A program made the translations under genes and the position numbers. Positions 1 to 12,056 of a DNA stretch of 64,000 bases are shown here, piece after piece (position 1 is the first letter of the stretch; each line of letters starts with the position of its first letter). Origin of the DNA: Stropharia rugosoannulata (lineage: Eukaryota > Basidiomycota > Agaricomycetes > Agaricales > Strophariaceae); contig JANCIK010000005.1 in NCBI GenBank assembly GCA_028532985.1, positions 3,044,501 to 3,108,500 of the forward strand, written 5' to 3'. Under the pieces are notes generated by a model that was given only the letters and a program-made list of their open reading frames with translations, made no database searches and was not told the origin of the DNA.

Positions 1-1206
1 TCGAACTTCCCATTCGACTGCAACGCGTTGAAATTTACCTCTTGTCCCCGCCCATACTTTGTGTCCTACATATTTGACTCATGCCCACTTGGAATGACAC
101 CATAATCTCGAAGGCAGAAACAGGTATTAAAGCACTCTCGACAGTCACCGGCGCTCCTTCTTGGTCACTGAAATAAGTTGCTTTACATGTCTATTTCTTG
201 ATGGACGATTGACATGGCATCCTCGGGTGCCTATGTATGTTTCTCTTACCAATGTCATTGCGCATTACCACGGCCCTTCCATGTGCGGTATACATACCTC
301 GAGCGTGTACAGGCGCATACATACATCCGTGAGCGAATAAGCATTCAACCGAGTACCTTTCTGATGGCCCCCTTCCTTCACTACATGTGCCGTAGATAAG
401 GGCAAGTTGGAAAAAGGCCTGGAACGGAGCCGGACAAGCAAGCGACGGCAGTTCGATAAATCATTCTATGGCTCTAACTTCTCACCTGTTCTCATGGCTT
501 CTTTGCGTTGTCGTACTCGAGCCTCTCGGTTAGTGTTATATCTACGGAAAATATGTCTGATTTTCTACGAATGCACCTTTCCACCATCTCTGAACAGAAC
601 AGCGTCGGTCGAAAGCGTGCGAGGGCTTCTTTATTTCATGTCTGATTGCTGTCTTTTGATGTCTTGATTATGCTCAACTCCCCCTGGCATCAGCAGAAAT
701 CTGCACATCTCAAGGCATGAGTCCCTGGTTATTCTCTTGTGCTTACACATAGTAAAGGTCAGAAGCAGGTGACATACACGATGATCACAGAACGCAAATA
801 CTGCGTTTGATCAGCGTTATGGCCGTTAGGTACGAATCACGCCAGTATTCGGGGGAATGCAACCCATGGGAAGCGACTGTCGGTATTGCGCAACTCTGCT
901 GACATAGTTTCCGTCTAACGGGTGATCAAAACGACCACATTACGACGGTCGATGATTTGTGTACATTCGTGGAAAAAACTCGGAGTCTGCAAGAGGTGGT
1001 ACATGTCGCCTAACACGCCCCAGCGACAGGGCGGCACAGTCGATAACCAAGGTCTAACATGCTACTTACTTGTCTGACAGCTCTAATCATCAATTCGATA
1101 TCAGCATTCAGTGGCATTCAAGATTCTCCAAATAATGATATTGTCAATAAAAAGAATGTAGGATCGGTACAAGGTAAATACTACAATACATGCCAGTGGT
1201 ATCTAA
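1..1206. other. Intergenic, no gene supported
   Basis: Only short open frames (61 and 86 codons on the plus strand) occur here, with no recognisable domain and no consistent splice pattern. I see no repeat or RNA gene. Confidence 0.5.
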
Positions 1207-2519
1207 CTATCTGTTTTCTGAGTATTTCGCATATTCCGATTTTTCCATCGTATCCTCCATACGGTATGAATCTGAGTTGGACAGAGAGTTGTTAACTGTG
1301 GGAGAGGCTACTTTTCGGTTGGCTAATTCTATATCAACAAGATAGGAAGGTTCATCGGTTGTCCTGACTCGATTGGTCTGTATAGAGATGACGGGAGCGC
1401 CACGCATGCTCTTGCCTATTGAGCTGGCATCTAGTTCTCTAAACACACCGGCTTTCGTTCTCCGATATACCCGGCATGCCATGATATTGACAAGAACGAT
1501 GTTCGGTGTAGCGCACATCGACCTAAGAGGAACCGGAACGGATTGGTCGAAGGCCATGACTACAGTCACCAAGCTGGAAACCAAAGTAACTCTGTGAAGC
1601 GATTAGAAGAAGTCCCGACGTGCGCGACATGCATGCTGCGTGCTTACAAATAATAGCGCTGGCCATCTAACAGTAGACCGCGCGTGAAGTGAGGCAGGTA
1701 TTTACCCCACACAGCGACCTTGAGGCCCTCTTTTGTATCGACATGCGCATTCTGCACGAGCCGCCATGAGATGGCAATGAAGACTAGGGTGTCATGAACC
1801 AAGGGAGCAATGATGGCGGCGTAGGCTGTGTTCGGCACGAAGGCGTCCTGGCAGTACTTCGAATCGCCAATGTTCGTGCCCTGCACACCAATGGGAATGA
1901 ATAACGTGCATGCGAGTAGACCGAGCCATAGAACGAAGAAAGCGCCAACGACGAGAGGCTTGCGGTTGTAGATCGCTGCTACACGGAAGAAGAAGAGAAG
2001 GGCACTGCAACCGAGCGAAATCGGATACCAGGCAGTGAGAGCTTTCTCGGCAATTTCGCAGTGTCCAATAGGTGCAGCTGATATCATTAATGAAATAAGT
2101 GGGTGATCTATGATAGACTGGAATGTCAAAAATACTGACTTGTGAAGATGCTTGAACCCAGAACATAGCCTAATGATCCCAGGCTGAATCACAAAGTCAA
2201 TCACAGAAAGAAGAACATTTGTGGCATGACATACCGAGAACCCAGGTAAGCCAGCGTGGTCATAGTAATTCGACCTCTATACACAACCCTAAACTCCTCG
2301 CCAATGTTGTCCAGAATATCCCATACCAGAACCTATTCCACGAGGAAGCGAAGCGTTCTCACATCAGTCAAGGGAACCTTTCTGCTAACAATAAACATAG
2401 CGCACCCCGAGCGATGCCACGGTGACATACACAGAAACAGATGTCTCGTAGGCCGACTTTGGATCCAGAAAAGCCAGCGGTGTGTGTGGATTGGGGAGGT
2501 CCAACGAAGGATCGGACAT
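1207..2519 (-). CDS. DUF6533-type integral membrane protein
   Basis: Probable multi-pass membrane protein of the DUF6533 class that is expanded in Agaricomycetes; the function of the family is unknown. The ATG at 2519 opens an exon that joins in frame, through an intron with donor GTGCGC, to an exon encoding VLVWDILDNIGEEFRVVYRG. That is the usual 'W-D-x-L-x-x-I-xx-E-ffvvyrg' block of this family. Later exons carry hydrophobic helices (for example SALLFFFRVAAIYN and VVGAFFVLWLGLLACTLF), then TRGLLLDGQRYYL running into VSSLVTVVMAF, and a polar C-terminal tail of about 75 residues ending at 1207. The junction near 2080-2170 does not resolve cleanly by eye. Naming rests on pattern memory, not on a search. 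Confidence 0.65.
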
Positions 2520-5500
2520 GGCTGGTGACTGGCGGACGGTGCTAGAGTCATCGCTGTCCTCGCCCCAAGGTATTAAATATACTATCAAGGCGACGCTTAC
2601 TCCAAGTGAGGACCCCGGACTGTTCCCTATAACCGTGAGGTACAGTTTACTACTGAATTGAGATCAGAGTATATCGACAGTGGTATCGAGATCATCTGCT
2701 CTGATCGCGTGGTGACACAGGAAGGGTGGGAAGGATCACGGATAAAAATGGTGGGTCGCCTCGTCGGTTCAGGCTGTCGGGTCAATGAGCAAGGTGGGAA
2801 GAGATCAGTTCTCATCTGAACAGGGTCGCTCTTTGTCTTCTTTGACTTAGCCTTGTATACCCCGCAGCTCGCAGCGCGTCTATAGCAATACGCATGAAGA
2901 CTACAAAACTTTGTACGCACCACAAAAGCAGTGCAACGATATTATTATACTGACAAGAAACCGTTCTCAGGCCTGGCGGTGTGCGCCGGCGCAAATTTTA
3001 GAATGGAATTATACGCTATACTTGGTCACGGCTGCTTACGAGGGCTGAGCCAGGCTTTACAACTGTACAATGTACATACATACAGGACGTTGATTGTCTA
3101 CATGCCTTCTCGGAGTAATCAAATCAGCGTTTGCCGCGCCGTCCATCGGCGATGCTGGGACTGCGCGGCTTCAATGAATGCACATAGAGCTCACTTCCAT
3201 AACTTCCTCCGTTCGCGAAATTTCAAGAGACTTCTCAATAAAAATTTACGGTCGCGTGCATACTATTGTCTGCTGCTGATGCATCAGACCATAAATCTGT
3301 GGGCAAACACTGGAACTAGTATACAACAACACATTCAAACAGCTCGCTACTGTGGTACAGTCTTTCCGCAACTCATGAAGCGAATACCTGATATTATTTT
3401 CTACACGATAATACATTAAGCGCTCTGCGTTGTTACGGTAAGATTGTGGCATAACCTTATTGGGACTACGCCTGTACTCATAACTTTGTACAGTAGGGTT
3501 TCACTAAGACATACGACCAGACGCTACTATTTCGCTGCCTGTTATGGTAAAGAATTCAAATCGAGTTAGACACCTGCATAATAGTTCTGTTGAACTCTAT
3601 GAGTATCTTGTTCTTCTGATAAGCCTGCAGAGAGATTGTTCTGATTGAAAAAACCCCTTCGACCGCATATGTTTGAATGGAACCATACGGAGATGCACAG
3701 AGAGTTGAGCACGCCCATGATACCAAGCCAACTCTGTTTCAATGCGATTTGAGCCCCATAAATTTAAAAGATGCAATTGAATGTAGTTGCACCCGTGCTC
3801 AAAGTGACGTTGTCGTAACTCAAAAGCAGTCTATACTCAGTGAGACAGGTGGAAGTGGGAAAATGGAGGGAGAAAAGTGATCTACCTGAGTATCTGAAAA
3901 ATATTTTCATGGCTCACCACTTCGTCAGACTGGAACGGGACCCATATTAAACAGGCGCCTAAAAGAAGCTCTTAGTATTTAGGATGGACGTGTGCGACAA
4001 CGGTGGCAGGTGAGCATCCACTTCGACTGGGTTCGACGTCGCACGACCTTCTAAAGTTGGACCACTGCACTAACACAGCCGACACATTGTTACACTCTGC
4101 ACATACAACATTCGTCGCTCGGCTGAACTCTGCTCTTCTGATGGTTCGTCCATTTCGTAGATGTTGGGCCCGTTAGTAACCACCGACCATCGAGCTTGTT
4201 GTATCTGACCAAGCGTGGCGTGACTTATTTTACTGTGCCTTTTGACATGTCAAAGTCCGGTAGACTGGGTGCAGGATACGCGCCGGATGTATCTCAAGAC
4301 CAGGCACAATGCCTGTCGACATAGAAGATACCTCCGAGTTTCCGGCTGCCTAGGGCTGCCTCTGGCGACGGCTGCCTAAAAAGGAGCGACTGCCCGAACT
4401 GGACTAGCTTGGAAATAGGTGTAGCTAGAAACTTTATTAAAATGACATACCGTAAAGTGGAGCAGTTGCTGCCCCTTCCGCACTAGCACCACTGAAGATC
4501 CTATACAAAGCCTATCTTGACGAATGGTGCGCTACTACTCACTTCGAAAAGCAGAGGGCTCGCGCTGTTTTTTTAGAAGTTGATAGGCGTCTGCTATTGA
4601 CTTGTTTTCCGCCGAATTCACGACCATCACGGTTTCAATGCATACCGAACAAGCGAGATGGACCACACGGACGGCAAGAGCGGCAGGCCGGCTCATGGGA
4701 GACACAATATGAGGTTCTCATAACAAGCCTGAAAAAGTCTAAAAAGAGCAGGGAAGTGCGAATACTATGGGCCTGGGCAAGGTACATATCCGTAAAATCT
4801 TGTCAGAGCGATGTATAACTTTTGAAAGGGGTGCATTGTATCCCTAGAGACCCGCTCTATAAATAACTGTCCGTCATCGGATATTTCAGAGTTCGGATAT
4901 TCAGAGCTCAATTGTTACATATGTGTAGTCCTGCTTAGTCCTGCACAGTAATAAAAGTGCGGAGATGAGCAGAGCTTTGTGACTTCTCCAATTCATACAC
5001 GCTCAAATCCCTTAGTACTGAAGCTTCGTTGAGAGTTCAGACGGAATTGAACGAATGGGACACGCTGCGGAATTTATTTAAGAAGTATGCAGTATGAAGC
5101 TAAAATTCTGGTGGAGATGTCAGGCTCTCTGTACCCGTACATAGACTCCGTGGAGAAGAACTCATGGCCAATAAGGGTCGTATTTGCAGCGCGCATGTCA
5201 TCCTCTGTTGCCCTGTAAAAAAGCATTGTGCCCTCTCAACCGTACGTCTCGAAGTAGTAACTACGTAAGATACGGTAAGCATGACATTGAAGAAGCAATG
5301 TCAAGTCTTGCGGAGGCCAGGATGGGGCGTGTGCGCTTGAGTACAGGCAGCGGTGAAAATAAAAACGAGTTCTTTTACGCATCAGAGTGACTTGAAACCC
5401 ACGTTCTGAATTACATGTCTCTTCTTCCGCCACAGTGAAAGGTGCCACAACCAAAGACGCCACAAAAGAGCCAGAAGCCTATTTTACGTCGAAAAACATG

Positions 5501-7141
5501 ACTGGTACCCACGACATCGTTCATGTGAGCGTGTTATTATCGAAATCAGTTGGTGACGTAACTAACGACTGCACGACGGCAGCGCGCGGATATGCATGCA
5601 TTCAGTTGTCGCTGCGTCCCTTACTGGTCCTGCCCAGCTTGCTTATCTACTTTCTCATCCAACATCTTCTCTTATGGCTTAGTCTTTGGACTTGCGATGT
5701 CATCGGAAATTCTTTAAATTGAAGAGGCCAAAGAAGGCTCTCCATCGGCATCCAGTACAAGTACTACTACAGCTGAGGACAGGGAAAGTGACAGCATTCG
5801 AACTCTTTGAGGACAATGGTGACCACCTGGGCTTTGATAACTGTTGAAACGTTGACGTTTTCATTTCATACCGTTTTCTTAACACGCTCATCTTCAACTT
5901 CGCTGCCAACTCTGGACAGTGAGCTACAGCCCAAATACTCAACTCTGTCCATCTGAACTGCCGGTATTCGGAGCTAAAAGACCACCGACGTCAAGCAGCC
6001 TACACAGCTGGAGACTGGAGCGCAGTACTACTCATCAAACAATGTCGTTGCTGTCCGCTAATGTCTGACTGGTATTGTATGCTTCCGCTAACGGTGCGCG
6101 TTGCACAAGCGTGCCGGTTGTCTATCGCAGAGTACCTGTTCATTGGGATCCATCCAGACGGCAAGGTGGGCGAGAAGGGGCAAACGCATATCGATAGAAG
6201 TGCGTTCGCGCAGTGGACCATAGATAGTATGGATTTCTGCGCATACACCCTTGTCATCGCACAGAGTTTCCGGATACTTTTATGCACAATCAATAAAAAG
6301 AGATTATATGTAGAATTTGAAGACAGGCAAGGCAAGGCGGGTGGTCACGGTGGTGCGTACAAACACGCGTGTCTGGACCCAACCTTACCAATCACGACAT
6401 CTCCATTTGGGATGAATAGGTCAGTCTGGACTCTGGCCCACTCTATTTTTTCTGGTCTGTTTTCAGTCTATTGCATATTCAAAATGGCATACCAAAGATC
6501 ATTGCGCTAGGATGACTGGGATCAACTGGGATCCTCTAGGAACGACGACACCAATGTCGGATGAAATGCTATGGATCGATCATGGATACGGCTGTTGAGA
6601 GTGACCTATCAGAGTCCAGAAGAAAGTGCGACCAGCGTGCGACATACCAGGACATACCTCGCAAGACCTCGCAAGTGGTCGCTAGCCCTTGTATGGGGCC
6701 TCTGGAGGTTCTGGTCACCTGGTTACGCGTGCAATATACACGTTTTATTAGTGCATGCGACTACATCCTCTAATTTTTTCTAGTTCGGTCTTCTTGCTTT
6801 GGCCTAAGTAAAGCATTGCATGCCAGAAATTATATCCTTTGATCCTCATAGCGTATTCAGATGGTCAAAAGTTGGCTGGACCTGGGCCATTAATGTGGCT
6901 TGATATTTCGGGCCAGTCGCATCCTTTATTTGAGTGGCTTTTAAGTGGCATCGAGGCTTTATAAGGGGTGGTAGGGGGGAAGAGCTGGTCATTTAGAGTC
7001 TTTCCACTTTCTACAACGAGTAGGGTTATCTTATAGGCGGAGCTCGTCGTCTCCTATTTGGATTGATCTGAACTTTATAATTTTATCCAATCTGATTACA
7101 GCCAAATACAACTCCTATCCTGCTTCCTGCCTTCACACCCG
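2520..7141. other. 4.6-kb gene-poor stretch
   Basis: The longest open frames are 162 codons (2931-3419, plus), 149 codons (6061-6510, plus) and 111 codons (6000-6335, minus). None shows a domain, a signal peptide or a convincing spliced partner. A 7-bp inverted repeat lies at 3992-3998/4038-4044. A TATAAGG motif at about 6960 and a CCAAT motif at about 7085 may belong to the promoter of the coiled-coil gene that follows. Confidence 0.45.
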
Positions 7142-7213
7142 GTATGTTTGCATTGTGTTTGTCTCTGTAAGGCTGGCAAAGCTAAGCACTAATGTCGTTG
7201 CTGCTCTCGTTAG
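7142..7213 (+). other. Probable 5'-UTR intron of the coiled-coil gene
   Basis: A GTATGT donor at 7142, a CACTAAT branch-like site at about 7188 and a pyrimidine-rich acceptor ending TTAG at 7213 outline a 72-nt intron. It lies about 115 nt upstream of the ATG at 7328. Inferred from splice consensus only. Confidence 0.5.
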
Positions 7214-7327
7214 GCGGGTGCATAAAGCTCGATTTACGACCCCTTTCAGTCTAGATCCAAACTAAACGGACCGAGCCACAGTTTTCCCGACGAAGAGACC
7301 ACGGACCCAGGCCTGTACAGCACCGCA

Positions 7328-10315
7328 ATGTCAGAGCAAACAGAAGCCACTCCTCCCGCCGTGCAGAACGGTGGCCCAAGCTCTCCCAGCTCTCCCACCA
7401 GTCCCAGCTCACTGAACGGCACTAACGGGTGGGCCGACGAGGAACCGATCACACCAACTGGCGATGACAAGGAATCGGAACGCCAATTTAGCGAGCGGGT
7501 GAAAAGCGTCGTCTCCCGTGCGAAGAAAGTCAGGGAACAGGAGAAGGCGGTCGAGATGAGGGAGAAGACCGTATCTGAGAAGGAGGCTAAGGTCAACGAA
7601 CGCGAAGCCGACATCGAGAAGAAGGAGAAAGAGGTCACTGAACATGTCGCGACTGTTGATGCTCGTGTGCGTGAGGCGGAAGAGAAAAGTGCTGCTGCTG
7701 AGGAGAGGGCGAACGAGGCGGCGAAGAAGGAGGCGGAGCTGCTTGAATTGCGCAAGGAGGCAGAGAGCAAGTCCGACGAGGCGTATGAACGTCTCAAGGC
7801 CGTCGAACAGAAACAGCGCGAGGTGGACCAGCAGGCCAGCGAAGTCGACCAAAAAGCCAAAGAGGTGGACCAGCTCTTGGAGCAGATCACCCAGCAGTCC
7901 AAGGATGTTGAACAGAAGGCTGCTGAAGCGGACAAGAAGGTCGAGGAGGCTGCAGAGCGCGTCAAAGCTATCGAGGAACGTCATTCGGCCCTTGATGCTC
8001 GTGAACAGGAGCTCGTAGAGCGTATCCAGAAGCAGGCAGAAGAAGCTGACAAGAAAGCCAAAGAATTGGAGGAACATTCTGCTGCTGCCGAAGCGCGTTC
8101 GGCGTCTGTTGACGCACGCGAAAAGGCAGTCGCTGAACGTGAACAGGCCGCAGTAGTCGTCGAACAAAAATCCAAGGAGATTGAAGAGCAGCTGCAAGCC
8201 ATCGAGGAACGCCAAGCATCGTTGGATAAACGCGAACAAGAGCTCACCGAGCATGCTCAGAAGACGTCTTCCGATGCTGAAAAGCATGCGAAAGAAAATG
8301 AAGCCCAACTTGCCGCTATCGAAGAACGCCAGGCGTCCTTGTCCAAGCGCGAACAGGAGCTCGACGCGCGTGTTCAACAGGTCTCGGAGGACGCGGATAA
8401 GAAGATCAAAGAGGCTGAAGAGCGCAAGGCGCACCTGGATACCCGCGAGGAGGAACTCAACGCGCGAATGCAACAAGTTTTGGACGATGCTGCCACCAAG
8501 TCAAAGGACCTTGACGAACGTCAGGCATCGTTAGCTCAGCGCGAACAGGAACTCATTGAACGTACCGCGCAGGTTACTGCCGATGCTGATCGTGCACAGA
8601 AGCTTGCCGATGACGCTGAAAAGAAAACCAAGGACCTCCAGGAGCTTGAGGCTGCGTTGGCTACTCGCGACGCCGAACTTGCCCAACGCGCCCAACAGGT
8701 CTCTGATGACACCACCAAGGTCGCAGAGCGTCACGCTGCCTTGGAAACGCGCGAGATCGAAATAACGCAGCGCGCTCAGCAGGTGTCTGACGACGCGGCT
8801 CAGCAGGCAAAGGAGATCGAAGAGCGTCAAGCGGCATTGGATAAGCGCCAAACAGAACTCGATCAGCGTGCTCAGCAAATAGCGGAAGAGTCGGAAAAGC
8901 AGGCGAAGGCAGCTGAAGAGAGCCAGGCTGCATTTATTCTTCGCGAGAAGGATCTTGGTGAGCGGGAGGCCCAGGTGAATGCGGAGGCAGAGAAGAAGGC
9001 GAAGGATGCGGAGGTGCTCGTGCAGAAGGTAGAGGAGCGCAGCTCTTCCCTCGATGCTCGGGAGAAAGATCTAGATGAGCGTGCACAGCAGATCTCCGAA
9101 GACGCGGAGAGGAAGACCAAGGAGGTGGATGAACGTGCTTTGGCCCTTGACCAGCGTCAGGCATCACTGGACCAAAAAGAGCAAGACCTCAATGAGCATT
9201 CTCAACAGCTGGCTGAGGACGCAGAGAAGAAGTCGAAGGAAGTCGAAGGCAAATTGCAGGCTTTAGATGAGAAGGCCAAGGACGTCGAGCAACGCCTGCA
9301 GACCGTTACGGAGCGCGAAGTAGCTTTGAATGCACGGTCACAAGAGCTCGACGAACGTAGTCAGAAGTCTGCTGCCGATGCTGAGGAGAAGTCCAAGGAG
9401 TTCGATACCCGCTCGCTTGCCCTAGAAGAGCGTCAGACGTCCTTGGACAAACGCGAGCAAGAACTCAATGAACGTGCACAAAAAGTTTCGACCGATGCTG
9501 AGGTGAATGCTAAGAGCTTCGAGGAACGCCAGGCATCGTTGGAGAAACGCGAGCAAGAGCTCAGTGTTACTTTGACACAAGCTGAGGCCAGGTCGACAGA
9601 GGCCGCCAGTCGCCTGCTCGCGATTGAAGAGCGCGAAAAAACCCTTGAGGCGCGTACTCAGCAAGTTATGGACGAGGCCGAGAAGAAGACAAAGGAAGTT
9701 GAGGAGCGCCAGGCTTCTGTAGTAGCTCTCGAGCTTTCTGTCAAGGATGCCCATGACCAGGCTGCCGCTCGTGAACTCGCATTAGACGCCCGGGAGAAGG
9801 AAATTGAGGCCAAGGCTGTTTCTATTCAGGAAAGCGAGAATTCACTCACTGCCCGCGAGCAAGCCGTGGTGAGCAAGGAAACCGGACTTGACGAGCGTGA
9901 GCGCGCGACCGTACAGGCTGAGGCCAACCTCCAAGTTGCGAAACAGATGTTCAGCCTCCGTGAGGAAAAAGTGAACGTCCAGACTGAGGAAGTGAAGAAA
10001 TCCGAGGAGGAGCTCCGCACGCGCGAGGAGACATTGAAGCAGCGCGAGGATGCTCTTGCTGAACGCGAACGTGTGGCGAAGGAGAAGGAGGATGCAGCAG
10101 CTGCGAGCGCTGCCGAGGCCGACGCCAAAATTAAGTCATTGGCAGAGGAGGAGGCTAAACGCGCTGCAGAAGCTGCTAAAATGCAGGCCCTCGTCACTAC
10201 GCAACCCTCGTCGAGACTGGGTACAGTGTTCCTCCGTCATTGCTGGAATACCTTCGTGCTCCCTGTCTTGGGTGAGAATCGCACTCCCGGATTCCTGCGC
10301 ACTGATAAACAGTGA
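7328..10315 (+). CDS. Long repeat-built coiled-coil protein
   Basis: A 995-residue product in one uninterrupted exon, which is rare in this window. The first 45 residues are Ser/Pro/Gly-rich (SSPSSPTSPSS). From about residue 50 to 945 the protein is a continuous charged helix rich in E, K, Q, A and R. It is made of units of about 25-42 residues built on a block like ERQASLDKREQEL followed by AQQVSEDAEKKAKE. This predicts an extended coiled coil. There is no membrane segment or signal peptide, so a cytoplasmic scaffold or structural role is a guess. The last 40 residues (after MQALVTTQPSSRLG) look unlike the rest and may change if an intron starts near 10220. I cannot assign it to a named family; eisosome, septal-pore or cytoskeletal proteins are alternatives. 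Confidence 0.85.
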   Translation: MSEQTEATPPAVQNGGPSSPSSPTSPSSLNGTNGWADEEPITPTGDDKESERQFSERVKSVVSRAKKVREQEKAVEMREKTVSEKEAKVNEREADIEKKEKEVTEHVATVDARVREAEEKSAAAEERANEAAKKEAELLELRKEAESKSDEAYERLKAVEQKQREVDQQASEVDQKAKEVDQLLEQITQQSKDVEQKAAEADKKVEEAAERVKAIEERHSALDAREQELVERIQKQAEEADKKAKELEEHSAAAEARSASVDAREKAVAEREQAAVVVEQKSKEIEEQLQAIEERQASLDKREQELTEHAQKTSSDAEKHAKENEAQLAAIEERQASLSKREQELDARVQQVSEDADKKIKEAEERKAHLDTREEELNARMQQVLDDAATKSKDLDERQASLAQREQELIERTAQVTADADRAQKLADDAEKKTKDLQELEAALATRDAELAQRAQQVSDDTTKVAERHAALETREIEITQRAQQVSDDAAQQAKEIEERQAALDKRQTELDQRAQQIAEESEKQAKAAEESQAAFILREKDLGEREAQVNAEAEKKAKDAEVLVQKVEERSSSLDAREKDLDERAQQISEDAERKTKEVDERALALDQRQASLDQKEQDLNEHSQQLAEDAEKKSKEVEGKLQALDEKAKDVEQRLQTVTEREVALNARSQELDERSQKSAADAEEKSKEFDTRSLALEERQTSLDKREQELNERAQKVSTDAEVNAKSFEERQASLEKREQELSVTLTQAEARSTEAASRLLAIEEREKTLEARTQQVMDEAEKKTKEVEERQASVVALELSVKDAHDQAAARELALDAREKEIEAKAVSIQESENSLTAREQAVVSKETGLDERERATVQAEANLQVAKQMFSLREEKVNVQTEEVKKSEEELRTREETLKQREDALAERERVAKEKEDAAAASAAEADAKIKSLAEEEAKRAAEAAKMQALVTTQPSSRLGTVFLRHCWNTFVLPVLGENRTPGFLRTDKQ
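7700..10100 (+). repeat. Degenerate tandem repeat encoding coiled-coil units
   Basis: The protein block ERQASL-x-x-REQEL and variants recurs more than a dozen times with spacings of about 25, 28, 32, 39 or 42 residues. Nucleotide copies have drifted, so this is an old internal expansion under selection for the helix pattern rather than a fresh minisatellite. Confidence 0.8.
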
Positions 10316-11029
10316 GTTTTATTTTCCCTGATAAATCTAGTACCATTGCTTATGCCGACCAAAGAAAAGGGCAGGAGGAGCATCAACGCCCAGACCATGC
10401 ATCCATTTGAAGCCACGGTCATGACCTGAGTTGAGATACCTGAATCGCTGGGCTTTGGGAACTAACCGACGGATACCTTTTCTTTGAGGGTTCTTTATAT
10501 GCTGCTCGATCGATTTGATAAACGACGAGGACATGAGGCCTGCGCATGTACTTGTGTATTTTTGGGATTTTCATATGCTTCATTTGTTCATCCTTCTATC
10601 GTACTTTCATTTCGGCTTCTTCCAAACCTTAAAATTATCTTTCTTTTATGCTCATTTCACGATATAATATCGCTGTTTTATTTACGATCACCTAACGATT
10701 TCCTTTTCTTGCACTCAAAACGCTTGCTGACGGTGGACGGGAACTGGCATAGTATGAGGCCGTCTATGAGATGTTGTGTAACTGTTCAACGTACATCAGT
10801 TATCAAAAAGGAAGATAGATTTCACATAACTAAGCGGAGACGTGAAAAAGTTGTCCCGGGTAGGCGCGGTCTCAATGGGAGACACGTAGAGATACGTGCA
10901 GACTAGAGCAAGCAGGGTAAGGAATCGATTGATCGGTGGAATAAGGGAACCTGACAACGTATAGTATATCAAGTATCTGAATGATTTTTATAACGAAAGG
11001 AAAGAAGTATTATACAGTCGGTGAAGTCG
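10316..11029. other. Intergenic, no gene supported
   Basis: This is the 3' flank of the coiled-coil gene and the 3' flank of the minus-strand peptidase. A 140-codon plus frame (10484-10906) has no recognisable features. Confidence 0.45.
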
Positions 11030-12056
11030 TCACAGTTGCTCTTTGAGCCATGCACCCACGACGTTCACAAATCGTTCGCGTTCTTCGAACTGAGCCATAT
11101 GCGACGACTCCGCGAATTGGACCCATTTCACTTTCGGGATGCGAGTGAAAAAGGGAAGCATGGCGTTATCCTGAGCTTCATCGTATCTTCCGTTCAGCAA
11201 AAGAGTTGGAGCGGAAACCTTGGGCAGTTCGTCAAGGACAGACCAGTCCTTGAGCGTACCCGAAACGAAAAATTCGGATGGACCCCACCTAGATTGATGT
11301 GTCAGTATGAGCATTTAATAGAGAGCGGACTTACTGACATATTTTTGTATACCGTCGAGTCTGCTTCAAGCAGAGCGAAGCTATCCAAGATCTCCTTGGG
11401 CATGGGATCCAAGCGACATAGAAATTTGGTATAGTACAAGCCCATAGCAGATTTGTATTCTTCGGAATCAGTGTTGCCATTCTTCTCACATTTCTCGATA
11501 GTCTCCTGGACGTCTTTCGGCAGCGTCTTTAGAAGGATGTGCTGGGCGTCAATCCAGAGCTTTGCGCTTGGAGCTGACGACAAGATGATGTAGCGTCGCA
11601 GACCTTTTGGTTGTTTCACCGCGAAATTGGTGCCGAAAAACCCACCCCAAGCTGCATATATGCTGTGAATTTGAGCCAGTCACAGCAGCTGAAACGAAGC
11701 TTACAATGACCTAGCACATCGTACTCCGTCAATCCGAGATGGGCAATCAGGTTCTCGAGCTCTGTCACGTAGAGGGTCGTGTTCCAGAACTCGGCACCTG
11801 CAGAGGCCTTATCGCGCAGATCTGTCGAGTGCCCGCAGCCGACTTGGTCGTATTGTACGACCGGAATACCGTGAGTGGAAACAAGGTCAACGGCAAGAGG
11901 ATTGTAGGCCAATGAAGTGATCCCAGGTCCGCCGTGCAGGATAATCAGCGGGGTCGATGATTTAAGATCGCCTGTAATCTTATACCATGTCTTGAGAGGT
12001 TTCCCCGCAGCGGGGTAATTGAAGTCTGCTTCGCCTGCTAGTACAGCTGGGGTCAT
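11030..12056 (-). CDS. Proline iminopeptidase-like S33 alpha/beta hydrolase
   Basis: Likely removes an N-terminal residue (proline or another L-amino acid) from peptides or amides. The start is the ATG at 12056, giving MTPAVLAGEADFNYP. Early residues carry the oxyanion-hole motif HGGPG. The nucleophile elbow GHSWGG appears only after splicing of a 53-nt intron (11652-11704), which supports that junction. The acid residue fits NGRYDEAQD and the catalytic His fits ESSHMAQFE near the C-terminus. A second intron lies at about 11290-11340; its donor is ambiguous (GTAAGT does not keep frame, GTCAGT does). The product is about 300 residues, normal for the family. Fungal L-amino-acid amidases look the same, so the substrate is open. 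Confidence 0.85.

Noticed and set aside
2931..3419. 162-codon plus ORF
   Set aside because: No domain, amino-acid composition like random AT/GC-balanced DNA, no splice partner.
3992..4044. tRNA-like element: GTGCGAC ... GTTCGAC ... GTCGCAC
   Set aside because: The 7-bp stem is perfect and a GTTCGA word precedes it, but the span is only 53 nt and the T-arm cannot be drawn next to the stem. It is a simple inverted repeat.
7409..8476. 355-codon Leu/Phe-rich minus ORF
   Set aside because: Antisense of the Glu/Lys-rich coiled coil; Leu/Phe richness follows from complementing GAG and AAG codons.
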